A DNA stretch of 64,000 nt from Magnaporthiopsis rhizophila (lineage: Eukaryota > Ascomycota > Sordariomycetes > Magnaporthales > Magnaporthaceae): positions 1 through 64,000 of the forward strand of contig PYSS01000006.1 of the NCBI GenBank assembly GCA_003049465.1, read 5' to 3'. Under the pieces are notes generated by a model, which was not told the origin of the DNA, made no database searches, and saw nothing but the letters and a program-made list of their open reading frames with translations. This document shows, one piece after another, positions 49,001 through 60,123 of the stretch. Every line of letters starts with the position of its first letter. Position 1 is the stretch's first letter. A program made the translations under genes and the position numbers.

Positions 49001-50175
49001 CCGGCTCTTCTACCCACCCGGTGTTGCATTGCCAGAATAGCACGGATTAGTCCTCATGCAGCGGAGGATCAGCGGCTGGCGGGAGCTTTTGACCGTTTAC
49101 ACGCTCCACGTACAAAGCGTTTGATGGCGGCCGCACACACGGGCCATGGCGAGTGCCGAGATGCAAGTGGGCAGGCCGGTTGGTGATGTGCGGGTTATCA
49201 TGTCTCAAAAGGCAGGCTCGCAGTGCATTTAGGTCGGGGTTACACAAAGATGAGGCCGAGCTTTGTACTTAGCATGTTAGAAACCCTTGATGAACTGTAC
49301 CGCGAGGTGGTAGAGCCGTAAAGGCGGCAGCTGGGATTTGATCTAATGACGGGAGGAACCGCGACAAGGAAGACGGTGCCGAACGGCAACCGAAAACGGA
49401 CAGCTATATGCCAGCTATATGCCAGGGAGTGCGAGGTACCATCGCCTCATCCACAACCACCACCTTATCACTCCTGTCCTCACCACCAACAACAAAAAAA
49501 CATCCTGCTTACCCAGCTATTTGTCTTGCCCAAGGGTGTAGTAATGTTCCGGCCCCCACGAGGCGAAGCCACTACAATGGAAACGAACGACCACATGCAT
49601 GTGGCAAAGCCCAAGCTGGAGGTGGAAACCCCGGGCACACAGGCCGGCCTCTGCGATCGCCAAAGGCACCATCAGCGGCTGAGCGTGATTCGTACAGGAA
49701 GGGATACGTACTCCATGGCGGCAACATGAAGGGGCATGCGGTGGGAGCCAAAGTCTAGGCCAAGCCAGGTTCCGGATACAGCAAGTCAATAGAAAAGTAG
49801 TCTTACCTTCATCAGCCATATTACACCCTTAAGCGTAGAGCATCAGGGACCTCATTCCACTCTCCTCCATGCACGCGTACAAGTAACGGCAGGCACATCA
49901 ACAAAAATGCGTGGCTCTCTCGAGCACAGGCCGCTGGCGAGAATTCATCAACTCTTGCTTGTCTTTACGTTGGCAATGACAGCGAATGCCTACCTGTAGG
50001 TAGCTCTTCCGCAATTAAGCAAAACTGCCGTCGAAATTTTGGTGATGCGTGCACTAGAACGCCGCCGTGTACCTGCACGTGCAAATGCAGCCTCCATCTC
50101 GCCTCCAACTCCCTTCTCGGACCGGACGTCACTGAAGGTTATAGCTGCCCAGATGTCCCGTTGTCGTCAAGAACG

Positions 50176-50405
50176 AGCCCGTAGGCCAAGGTGGTGTAGT
50201 GGGATGAAGATGGGTCACCGGTCCGAGACCCTACTTGTACCTTTACTGCAATAGCCTCCTGGCTGCGGGTTCGATCCCAGGTGGGGGCTGCCGATTTTCG
50301 CACCGGGCGAAAACTCCGTGGCCCCGACACGGACCGGTTTCGAAGTAAACACCCCCTAACGGGGAGGTTTCGTAGCTGCCTACCCAGGAAACTGGCTAGG
50401 CAGTA

Positions 50406-50465
<60 letters not shown>

Positions 50466-50509
50466 NNNNNNNNNNNNNNTGTTTTTTTTTTTTTTTTTTT
50501 TTTTTTTTT
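50176..50509 (+). mobile_element. tRNA-derived SINE-like element with poly(T) tail
   Basis: The head (50176-50289) is tRNA-like. AGCCCGT at 50176-50182 pairs with the GGGGGCT that ends at 50288. An A-box-like GGTGGTGTAGTGG lies at 50190-50202 and a B box GGTTCGATCCC at 50268-50278. A body of about 120 bases follows, with a CCCC-TAA-CGGGG hairpin at about 50351-50364. A hairpin then sits at 50376-50403: CTGCCTA pairs with TAGGCAG and CCAG with CTGG around a GAAA loop, with one C-C mismatch. Five bases later a poly(T) tract begins (50409-50509, with a 14-N gap). The layout of Pol III head, body, structured 3' end and simple tail is that of a SINE. A T tail is known from some plant SINEs but is unusual. 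No second copy was seen in the window. Confidence 0.6.
50466..50479. other. assembly gap (14 N) inside a poly(T) tract
   Basis: 14 N separate 57 T from a further stretch of about 28 T. The tract length is therefore uncertain. Confidence 0.95.
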
Positions 50510-51381
50510 CATGTGTATTATCCGTAATCCGTGCTAGGTTGGTCATTGCCACCGTTCGATAGGTGCTCCTCTACCTTGGGTAGATGGGATGAGAAGTCCG
50601 TGAAGAGCGGCGGCAAGGGCAGGAACGCGGGCGCTGGCAAGGCGAGAAAGTGAACGAACTGACAAGGACGCGAGCGAAGAAGAAACGGGACAAGCGATTG
50701 GGTGAAGGAGGTCTTAACACGAGAAAAAAGAAACAAAAAGAAGAAAAAAAGAAAAGAAAAGAAAAAGAAAGAAAAAAAGAAAGAAAGAGAGAACACATGC
50801 CATCGCATGTCGACCTCCATGGTACTCAACCCACGCCCCACAAAGACAGATCACAGAAATGGCGGATGCGAGCCCATGGTGACGACAAGGGGCTTGTTCC
50901 ATATTCGCAGCTACGTCTGGACGCGCGCCGAGACACGAGACGGCGTCGGTGATTTGCAGGCACCGGCTTGTTGCGGGACGGATAGAGATGGAGTACTCCT
51001 GTCGGGGCTTCTTTTGTGTGGCTTTTAGAACATAAACCGAGGCTCGGTCGGCCACTTGAAACCACAGACACTCACGGGCTCCCACAGATAATCACAGTCA
51101 TCCCGGCGCGTCAAGTTGTCTCTAATGAGTGTTCACCAATACTCCATATATACGCAGGAATAAAAACACATAATGTGACCTCGTGCCCATATAGCACCCC
51201 TGCTGGGATACAAGGTTCTAACAGCCTAGTCTCTACACGGACGGCATGACTCCCAGGAGACACAAGAAAACATGTCCCTGTCCCAGTTTCGAGCCACGTC
51301 GTGAAATTACTGTGGCGCCAAAGCGAGTTGCCGTTTGGTTTGTAAATGCAGAAATACCGCCTGCGCCCCACTGAAACCCTC

Positions 51382-53591
51382 TTAAAGCTGGAAGCCGGCC
51401 GAGGGGCTTCGCCCTGACGAGGGCCCCCTCAGATGCGCCGATGAACCCTTGTATAGGCTGGCCCATATGAACGCCTCGCTCAGCAGAAGCTCAATGTCCT
51501 TCTCCGTCCATCCCCTCGTGGGGAGCGATTGAAGAAACATCATGATCTCCTGAAAGTCCATCTTTATCAGCTTGGCCGACCACTTGACCAAGAAGGCTGC
51601 GCAAACATAGAGGTGGAATTCTGAAAAGCCGTTTTCCTCAGCCTGAGAATGAACCCCGTTCGCCGTTAGCGCCTCGTCCACACACAATACGAAGAAGAAG
51701 ATGCGCGGCATAATTGCTCACCATATAAGTGTCCCACATCCTGATGGTGTTCTTGACGCTGATCTCCCTCATTAGCAGGCAGTTCATCCACCTGAAGCTG
51801 AACTGTATGAACTCGACGTTCTCGGCCTCCAGATGCTTGGCTAGCTGTTCGTCTATCCTGGCCGTCAGGTCCCGCAGCGCGGCAACCTGGCGCTGGATGC
51901 CCGGCTGGGCCACGATGTAGTGATCTTGGATGCCGTCTAGCAGCTTGGTGAGGCACCAGAAGGTGTCGGCCTCAACGGCGTCGAGCACGGCGCGCGGCAG
52001 CTGGCCGGGGTCCATGCCGCTCTCGATGTCCGGGTCCGTGATGTACGTGCCCAGAAAGACCTGCCAAAATGGTGTCACGAGGTCGTTGATCCCCTGCACA
52101 TAGCCACTAGCCGGGTGCCGCACCGCCCAGACGTATAATATCCTCTCGAGCGACCGCTGAGTCGCCTCGTAGCTGTAGAGCTCGATGTGAGGGTTGGTGC
52201 GCGGCACGTCGATGCTGATCTGGTGCCAAATCGCCTCGTCCAGGCCCCTGCCTCCCCTCCCGGGGGTGGCCGGGCTAGCTGCTTGGCCCTTGCTTCCTCC
52301 TTCGCCGGCACCGGCGCCTCCCCGCTCGAAGGCCTGGCGCACGCCGTCGAGATACTCCTTGCGTTTTCTCTCCAGCGTCGTGACTCGCCGCTCGCTGCTC
52401 GTCGGGAGATAGCTCAGCAGCAGCTGCCACGTCATGGCGCGCACCTCCTCGGGGACGCCGGACCAGGCGAGTGCCCGCAGGTCCGTGAGCGGGATCGTCG
52501 AGGCCTGCAATAATTTTTTAAACTTATTTATCCTCGTTATTCGTGAGCTCGCCGCGTCTTGCTCTTTGGCCGTGGCGTTTGGCGCCGTAGGGGGGTGGCT
52601 GATAAGGTGAAGCGCGTTGGCAGGATCCCTCAGTATGTCCTTGTACTGTGGTCTTAGTATCTTGCCCTCGCTCTTTTTTGGCATGGGATACCCCACTGCC
52701 GGCCTCTCAATGGCTATGTCACCCGTGTCCTCAAACTGGATGCCCAGACCGGGACTATGCGAGACAGGAGGTGGCTCGTCCTTGGCTTGCGCCGCCGCCG
52801 CCCTCCTGTTCTTCCTCTTCATGTTGGAGAGGCTCGGAAGTCCAAAGTCGTCGCCATCGTCATCTCCGTAATCATCGTACATGTCGTCGCCCTCGTCCAT
52901 CTTCCAGTCCTCATTTGTCCTTGAGAGGAAGTTGACATATGATTTGATCGGCGGAGAACCGAGCCCCGAGGGTGACCTCGCAGGTGATGTGATGATGGGC
53001 CTGGGAGCTTTCGAAGAGGCCGAAGGCGGCGAGTGCTGCCGCGGCGAGGAGGCAGATACGCTGCGTGAGCCGGATACTTGTCTTGAAAGAACAAAACGAC
53101 AGTCAAAATCAGCGAACAGAAGAAGCTATCAGAGGAGGGCGCCTAAAACACGCACAACGACTCGAGTTTCAGCATGTCGGCATGCGAGTAGGCGGCGCCA
53201 ATGACCTTGCTGCCATCTCGTCCGGATTTCGAGGACGAGGTTTGTGGCTGCCTCCAGAAAGGGGAGGCGCTCCTGGTGAGTGGTCAGCCTAAGAGCCCGG
53301 GCAGCAGAGATGACTGTCACGACAGCACATACTCTGTCCTTTCTGCATACCCGAGACCGTCGACACTGGGTTAGCGCGCAATCCCGTCTCCCTCCAAGGT
53401 TGTTGGTCAAAGGATATGCTGCAAAAGAACATGTACGCGTCCGGCGGTCCTGTCCACGTACCAACCTGTACCATCTCCTGCTCGCGGCGTCAGCCAGATG
53501 TGCCGGGGGAGATCGTCACGGGGGCTTATTCGACAGGGCGGAACCTTACCTGCGGAGGGGCCTTCTTGCCGCTTCCCGACGACGAAAACAT
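51382..53591 (-). CDS. gyp1: Gyp1-type TBC-domain Rab GTPase-activating protein (5' exons uncertain)
   Basis: RabGAP of the Gyp1/TBC1D22 family, which in yeast acts on Ypt1/Rab1 at the Golgi. Certain exons: 53272-53156, 53081-51722 and 51642-51382. The TBC domain shows WSGVPEEVR, then IDVPRTNPH with the arginine finger, YVWAVRHPASGYVQGINDL with the glutamine finger in YVQG, FRWMNCLLMRE and MWDTYM. The last exon has FHLYVCAAFLVKW and LPTRGWTEKDIELLLSEAF. A Gly/Ala-rich insert interrupts the TBC N-terminal part, and the region before the domain is Ser/Pro-rich with an acidic DDYGDDDGDDFG stretch. The most upstream candidate ATG is 53591 (MFSSSGSGKKAPPQ, then GTAAGG), but it does not join exon 53272 in frame directly. 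One or two micro-exons in 53365-53525 may intervene. The start lies 513 bases from the divergent Cox VIIa gene. Confidence 0.88.
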
Positions 53592-54103
53592 GCTGGATTG
53601 AAGAGGGTGCGCAGTGCCTCTCTCGTCGCTCTGCTGCTCAATGTGTCCGGATCAATGTGTTAAGGGGGTCGCCTGCTCTTGTGGCGAATGCATTGCGGCA
53701 GGGCCTTGCAGTCCGATGCGGGCGGGCAGCGTTCCCAACCTATACCGGACGTTTTGGCCTTGCATGTCGCGAAACCCAGCTCCGCCAGCGGCGGACCGAC
53801 CCCCTCCTCTTTCTTTGGCGGCTGGAGCCACCTAGCACCACACCACCACAGGGCCCCACCTTAACCCCATTCAGACAGTTTGTGGGGTTTAAGGCGGCGC
53901 CCGGTTCAGGCGCGGCGGGTCATGAAAGGCCTAATGCCTGAGGCAAACATAGCTTTCCCGGCAGCTCGGCAAGAGCCGTGGGCCACAGCCTTGATTGGCA
54001 TGGGCAGTCGTGCAGAGCGATTTGGTCACCCTGACTGCAGCAATCACCACCTCCCATCGAAACAACCCGATACCACTCTCAACACTCCGAAACCGAAGAA
54101 AAG

Positions 54104-54708
54104 ATGGCGTAAGTCATTCCAACCGACATGAAGCTCCCCCGATCCTCGACGCACACCAGCGACGCCGCGCTCAATTTCCCGCAATGGCTGCCCAACCAGA
54201 AGTCATACGATGGGGTGGAAAAGAAAGAGAGCGGGCTGGAGAGCGGGAGAGGGAGAGAAAGCAGTGCTGACTAGAGCGAGGACCTCAGTTTCGTCAACGC
54301 GAAGAACAAGGTGCCCGAGTACCAGCGCTTCTACCGGGCCCAGTACCAGAACCACCAGCGCATCTGGAAGATCGTAAGTCTGCCCACCGGCACACGTCCG
54401 ACACGACGTCACCGAGGCGCGATCGCTTGTGCAGGGTGGCTACATCATCTGCCTTGGGCGGGCAGAAGATACCTAGGCGGGACAGCAATGGAGGCTCACA
54501 CAGGTCATGATACCACTCGCACAGCACCCCCGGAGCAGGTACATGCTCACCCCTTACCTCATCACCTTGTGGGGAACTCTGGCCGGTATGTTTTCATTCA
54601 CGAATCGACTCCCCATCAACACCGGCGCTGACTTTGAAGCTCGTAGTGAGCATGTGGGGCCTTGGCCGGAGGGCTGCAGGCTACAACTCGTACTGGGGCA
54701 AGGAGTAG
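54104..54708 (+). CDS. cytochrome c oxidase subunit VIIa (Cox7 type)
   Basis: Small inner-membrane subunit of respiratory complex IV. Four exons: 54104-54108, 54289-54373, 54525-54585 and 54647-54708, 70 residues. The first coding exon is only five bases (ATGGC) before a GTAAGT donor. All other junctions are in frame, with CTGAC branch sites before exons 2 and 4. The protein starts MAFVNAKNKVPEYQRFYRA, has a basic HPRSRYML turn, one membrane helix (YLITLWGTLAGVSMWGLG) and a short tail ending NSYWGKE. The order, a polar matrix N-terminus with a KVPxYQRxY motif followed by one helix, matches fungal subunit VIIa as I recall it. A simple ORF scan would miss this gene. It is divergent from the Gyp1-type gene and convergent with clathrin light chain. 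Confidence 0.85.
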
Positions 54709-55406
54709 AACGGCTATGGTTCTCTCGGATTGATGCGGGGGTTGTGATGCCGTGACGGCGGCAGAGGGGAGCGCTATCCAAATAGTCGAACCGACTGGCG
54801 GTTGGGGTGGTCCATGGGCATTCAAGATTGGCAGGGCCACCGTCTTGATAGGCAAGATATTTTCAGTTGGCTGATACCAGTGCATTTTCTCATCATCTGT
54901 GCCTCTGCTTTCGAACCTTGGCGACCGGATCCCGTAAGTTCTTGTTTGCATACTCGCCCTTACTTTTCATATCCGAGACGTTCCTAAGCGTCTCACACTT
55001 CATATATGCCTAGCTGTCACCTTCACGTCTTCTTATTATTTGACTAGCAAATGCGCGCCCAGCTGAGCTCCAATTTGCGATTTGAGTGACGCCTGCACGC
55101 CAGTTCCAATCCTAGCGTCTCGCTGGTTGAGAATCCCATCCCTCTAAGATACAGTACATTCACACTGGCAGTCAGCACCGCCAGCTCCTTTTAAGGACAT
55201 GCGTGCCGGGTGCTGCAATATCCTCCACAGCCCTGGCGTTCCGGATGAAAGGCATTGTGTAAACCTGTCTCTGCCTGACGCCCGCCCCCCAAAAGTTTTG
55301 TGATTTTATATATGCGGTCCCAACCAAAAACAGGGCTCCTACGAGCACATGGGACCGCCTCGCAAAACCCAGCCCGGAGAAAATATTAAACGAGTCCAAG
55401 CCGAGA
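54709..55406. other. convergent 3' region
   Basis: Shared 3' flank of the Cox VIIa (+) and clathrin light chain (-) genes. No gene or RNA seen. Confidence 0.55.
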
Positions 55407-56276
55407 TCAGTATCCCTCTGCGCCGGGCGCCTTTTCGTCCTTGCGCAGACTGATGAGCAGCTCGCGGAAGCGCTCCTTGCCGGAGCCGGCAGCGCCGCCC
55501 TTGGAGCCCTTGCCGCTGACGTCGACGATCTTGGAGATGCGCTCCCAGCTGGTGCCGCCCGACGTGGTGTCGTCGCGCGAGGCCAGGAACTGCTCTGCGT
55601 CCTTGCGCGTGGCAGCGATCATCTTGTCCTTCTTGGTATTGTAGTTCTCGTAGAAGTCATCAATGTTCTTCTGTGCCTCCTTGATGGTCTCGGCCCGCTG
55701 TTGCGCAAACTGCTCGGCCCGCTTGGCGATCTGCGCGTCCCGCTTCTCCCGCCACTCCTTGACCACCTCGGGCTCCTCCTCCTCCTCCGTGTACGCGCCG
55801 AAGCCCGAGTTGTAGCTGACCGACGGGCCGGTGATGGTGCCGCTCGCTCCCAGTCCCTGTAGTTTTGGTTGAGCCAAAATGTTAGGATTCGCCGCGTCGA
55901 CTTGCAGTCCCCCGTGGGCAAAACCGGTATGGGGTTTGACGTACCTCGCCAGGGCTCGTTATGTCTGGGAACTGGCTCTCGAACTGAACGCCTCCCGAGC
56001 CGCCGCCGCCACCACCGAGGAGATCGTCGTCGTCATCGCCGCCGTCCTCGACGGTCGCAAACTGGTTGGCGTCCTCGCCCAGGATCGCCTTCTCGCGCGC
56101 GAGAAAGTCATCGGCGGACGGGTCTTCTGACGAGGTTTTGATGTCGGTTTGGACTGGAACTCGAAAGCTATAGTCAGTCACGGCGCCGCAACGGCTTGCG
56201 TGGCGCTTCGCGGAAAATAGGATGCGTGCCTACCGCCCGAGTCAAAGTCGTCGATGCTGGGAAACCTATCTGCCAT
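55407..56276 (-). CDS. CLC1: clathrin light chain
   Basis: Regulatory subunit of the clathrin triskelion on Golgi- and endocytic-coated vesicles. Three exons: 56276-56234, 56159-55945 and 55856-55407, 235 residues. The N-terminus MADRFPSIDDFDSGG is acidic, followed by DFLAREKAILGEDANQF (the ED/REK-type conserved N-terminal box) and an Asp/Gly-rich linker. The central heptad region EVVKEWREKRDAQIAKR runs through a long charged helix of about 70 residues that binds the heavy chain. The C-terminus ends ERFRELLISLRKDEKAPGAEGY. All junctions are in frame; a CTAAC branch precedes exon 3. The upstream frame in front of 55856 opens only with TTG and belongs to the intron. Length matches fungal light chains. 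Confidence 0.93.
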
Positions 56277-57323
56277 CTCGAAGTGTCTGGATGATGCAGA
56301 TGGGAATCGGCGGTGCTTTTAATCCGTTTTGGCTGCGCAGAGCTCGAGAGCGATCCTGACGAAGCTGCCGTCCCGTTTGGAAGCGCAAGCAGTGTATGGG
56401 TGGGCGTTTGTTGATGAGGCTATGGGAGCGCAGTTGCTTGCATGTGCAGCACGAATCTGTTCATTCGACCCTTCAAATGACCAATCCAACACTGGAGCTG
56501 CCGCGCCGTCGAGGTACGTACTCCGCCCGGAGTTGCCAAGGTGTTGTTCGACCCACAGTTTATGCGATTAAACATCAAGCTCTGGCTGCGGTGGGGAATT
56601 TTGGCAGTGGCTGGGCCGGCCAGGGGCTCATAAAGTCGGGGCGATTCGCTGGCGCTGCGACAATCCCGGAAACGAAGACGCTGAACGGCAGGCTTCGTCG
56701 TGCAGCGATTAGTCGCATCTCAGCGGCCCTCAAAAACCCACCGTGCCTGACCACGCTCAGCAATTCTCATCCCAAACACTCCCCAGCCTCTCTCCAGACC
56801 CAGACCATCCAGGGCGCGGCTGCGACTGTCTGGCCGTATTTCTCATGGGCATCTCTGTTCTACAGACCTTGTCCTCTTGACGCTGGGGTTGGATATTATC
56901 AGCGACGGCGGGTGGAATCTCAATTGCGGATTTTTGATGCACATAGATCGCAATCCTCGTCTGGAATACTGCCCAGCAACGCTGTTGCTGACCTGTAAAA
57001 AAAAAACACGTCCGGAGGCTTGCCCGCCTTCTTCTGGAGGCGAACATCCACGCCCGCAACCGCCTAACCCAGGCCGTGGTCAATGCCATTGGGGGTCCGC
57101 CTGAAGACAGCGTTGGTCCTCGCAGCCCCTGGGTCAATCGACAGCATCTCGTGGTGAGGACCAGAGTGTTTGTCCTGTCCTCGAACCAGAACCTCACAAC
57201 TCAAACCATCACTCACTCCTTGTACCATACATTTCCAACCCCTTTCTATCACTCATAATCACCTCCAACACGTTTAAACACACAGCCGTTTCCGCAGCCA
57301 GCCCGCTAGGCAGCCTGGAAAGA
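56277..57323. other. divergent promoter region
   Basis: About 1 kb between the clathrin light chain (-) and Rtt103-type (+) start codons; it should carry both promoters. C/A-rich sequence with CAATCA/AATCAC stretches precedes the plus-strand start. A 200-residue open frame across 56396-56998 has no family features and is not called. Confidence 0.5.
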
Positions 57324-59156
57324 TGGCCTACACCGACGATGCGGTTCTGGCCAAGCTCTCGGCCCTTAACGAGAGCCACGACAGCATCGCCACTGCGGCG
57401 CAATGGATCATGTTCCATCGGTGAGCGTCCCCGTTTCCTTGGAGCGATCGAGGCACACGCACCGAACCAGCAATTGGCTGCATCGGTAGGGTCACTGACT
57501 GGCTTGTTTTTTTTATTATTATTATTATCGCCATTTGCTTGTTTATCCCATTGATGTCTTATATGCCTTTTGCCCCGAGAATGACTACCTGCCGAATGGT
57601 GTTTGGTTTCCTCTCTTTTTCTACCTTATTCTATTTTTCTACTCGATGTGTGGCTGCCTGTCGGGCCAGTCACAGGTCGAGAACGTTTGCTGCAGGGGAT
57701 TCTGGAGCCTTGCTGACCATTCGTTTCTTGCTTCTTGGGCTGCCAGGCGCCATGCAGAGCGCACAGTACAGCTGTGGCTCAACCGACTAAAAGAGTCCCC
57801 CTCTGCCAAACGGCTGAACCTCGTTTATCTGGCCAACGGTGAGCTTGCCTGCACTCCCCTCACCCCGTGACATGCGTCCTTCCCCAACCAGCCAGAAATG
57901 GACGAACGGCCTTATCGGACTGCACACGATGTCTTTCCTCACATTCGAGCTACTGGTGTCGATGCTGATCTGCTCGTCCGTCGCAGAGGTCACCCAACAA
58001 TCCAAGGCGCGGCACCGCGATGACTTTGTCCATGCCTTCTCGCCCGTCATGGCCGATGCCGCGGCAACCGCCTACAAGGGCGCCTCAGCAGACATCCAGA
58101 GCAAGCTTAGGCGTGTTGTGGATGTCTGGAGGGATCGCAACATTTTTGAGCCAGCAATCCAGAGTGCCGTGGAGGCCAGACTTGAGGGTAAGTTGCCTTG
58201 CACTCGCTCCCACGACTGACGTCATGCTCGAGTCTCGACGCCCTCTCTGACAAACTACCTACATCGCGGCAGAGCTCGACAAAGCTAGAGGCGGCTCTAG
58301 GACTGGCACCATCGGCGGCGTATCATCTGCCCTGAGCGGCTCGGGGGGCTCTCTACCAGCCGAGCTCAGCGGCCTCATCGCACCTCACCAAAGCGTGTCT
58401 AAGCAGCTACTTCCAACAAAATCCGCCGTCAGCTCTGCCAACCAGGAGTACGAGAAGCTGACCAACCCGGCGAATCCTGTGCCGTCTGCACCCGTCTACG
58501 CCGCCCGTCTCAACGGGCTGCTCAAGTCCCTCGCTACCGCCGAGGGAGCGGTGGCCGAGTGCGTCAAGGCCCGCAAGGAGCTGATCGGCGCGCTCGAGAG
58601 CATCCTGACCTCTAACAAAGAGGCGCTCGAGGCCGATGAGGTGCAGCTAGCCGAGCTGTCGCGGCGCAAGCAGGCCATCGATACTAAGAAGAACGAGGTC
58701 GAGCTTGCCATCATGTCGGGGCTCAGCGCGCACGATGACGACTCGCGCCCGGACGGGGCGGGCCCAGCCAGCGCCGATGCGGGGCTCGCGAGACCCAAGA
58801 TCGAGGCGCTCACGCCACCGCCCGGCGGCGAGGCCGACGAGGACTTTGACGCCAGCGGCGCCCAGTTCGCCCCGCCGCCGGTGAAGCCGCCAGAGGAGGT
58901 GACATCTGCCGCCCACGTCTCCCCGCGCCAGTCGCCCATCGTGCCCCAGCACACGACGCCGTTCCAGCCCTCGTCGGCGCCTGGAATCGAGATCCTCTCG
59001 AATCTGGCGTCACAGTACCAGTCCGTGCCCACCAACGGGTCTTCCAACAAGAGACGCCGTGTCGAGCCGGGCGAAGACTTCCCCGACCTGGGCAACGATG
59101 ACGGCATAGATGCAGACGTCAAGGAGATGCTTCGCAAGGACTCGATCAGCTCTTGA
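57324..59156 (+). CDS. rtt103: CID-domain protein, Rtt103/RPRD1 type
   Basis: Protein that binds the Ser2-phosphorylated C-terminal domain of RNA polymerase II and aids transcription termination (function of the yeast family). Four exons: 57324-57421, 57747-57838, 57987-58187 and 58273-59156, 424 residues, every junction in frame. The CID fills residues 1-135: YTDDAVLAKLSALNESHDSI, AAQWIMFHR, LWLNRLKES, KRLNLVYLANEV, then DFVHAFSPVM and VVDVWRDRNIF. A helical coiled-coil-like region follows (KARKELIGALESIL to LSRRKQAIDTKKNEVELAI). Next is a Pro-rich disordered tail with a KRRRVEPGEDFPDL basic-acidic motif near the end. The first intron (325 bases) is longer than the others. The gene lies tandem to the Mdl1-type gene and divergent from clathrin light chain. 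Confidence 0.92.
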
Positions 59157-60123
59157 TTTCTATAGTCCGTCCGTGTTCGCCTCATATCTTGTTCTTCTTT
59201 TTTTTTTCTTCCTTTCTTTTTCTTCCGCGCATGACATCTTGTCCTGCCCTTTCTCCCTCGTATGCTTGCTTGCCTCAGACTGTTCCGCAAAGGAGCATTA
59301 ATTTTTTTTTTTTTTTTTGGCTGAGGATATCCCCTACTCAAGAGGTCTCGTCGAGGTGGGAGTTGTGACATTCTAGATGTATATACTCAAAATCACTGTG
59401 TTGGTATGAGGTAATCGTGGGGGCCTGTCTTTTTACGACTATTGATTGTTGATAGTATGGACAGGGGAACGCCCGGGGGTCAGGTTGGTAGGAGTCGATC
59501 TGTTTGCTTGTGTCGGTTAGTCGCGGACAGTCCAGCGGCAACCTAGGTCGAATCCACGTTGCAGTGCTGCTTCCCAGATGACGAACAAGTGATATGACGT
59601 GACGGGGTGGAGATGGAGGAGGAGGACGAAAGATTATGTTTTGAGGTGCGCAGCTTTTCGGCCAGGACTTGAAATTTCTACTCTCCCACACTTAGATCTT
59701 TCCAAATTTGCATTGATGCTTTGTCGAATACCGCGTGTTCATCGGATCTGCTGCCCTCGCGAATCCCTACCCGCTTCCGGTTTCTTGGGATTTTGATTCC
59801 GGTCCTTCTTTCCTTTTTTTTTTCCTTTTTTTTTTTTTTCTCCTTCCCCAACTGCTCGGTCCTCGGCCGAGAACTGGCAGGGACGGACGGAGGTGTGGGT
59901 GGGGTTGTAGGGTCGTCATCATTCAATTCCCGCGCCAGCTTAGGAATTAAATGGAATCTTTGGACGGTTTCGACCCCAAAATCAAAAAAATTCAATTCGC
60001 CTTCTCCGACGCGCGCTTCGATACCCTCCCGCTGCGGCCATGAATCCAACAAACCCTCGGCATCTCCAGTGCTAAGGAGCTCCTGGCAGAGCCGTACTCT
60101 CCCCCTGCAAAAGCCCCTCCGCC
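59157..60123. other. intergenic, Rtt103 3' flank and Mdl1 promoter
   Basis: T-rich 3' UTR-like sequence with runs of T at about 59201-59209 and 59302-59318, then T runs at 59814-59839, probably promoter-side. No gene supported. Confidence 0.5.

Larger units (their letters stand above)
49001..51381. other. intergenic stretch carrying the SINE-like element
   Basis: No supported protein gene. It contains an 11-base direct duplication (CAGCTATATGC) near 49400, the tRNA-headed element at 50176-50509, and a polypurine run at 50712-50790. The 3' UTR of the Gyp1-type gene should lie just above its stop at 51382. Confidence 0.5.

Noticed and set aside
50409..50509. Poly(T) tract as the A tail of a minus-strand retrogene
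   Set aside because: A minus-strand retrogene would put its body on the right of the T tract; that side shows no coding remnant, while the left side has the structured tRNA-like element.
56396..56998. 200-residue plus-strand frame between clathrin light chain and Rtt103
   Set aside because: No domain, lies in a divergent promoter region and is covered by other frames.
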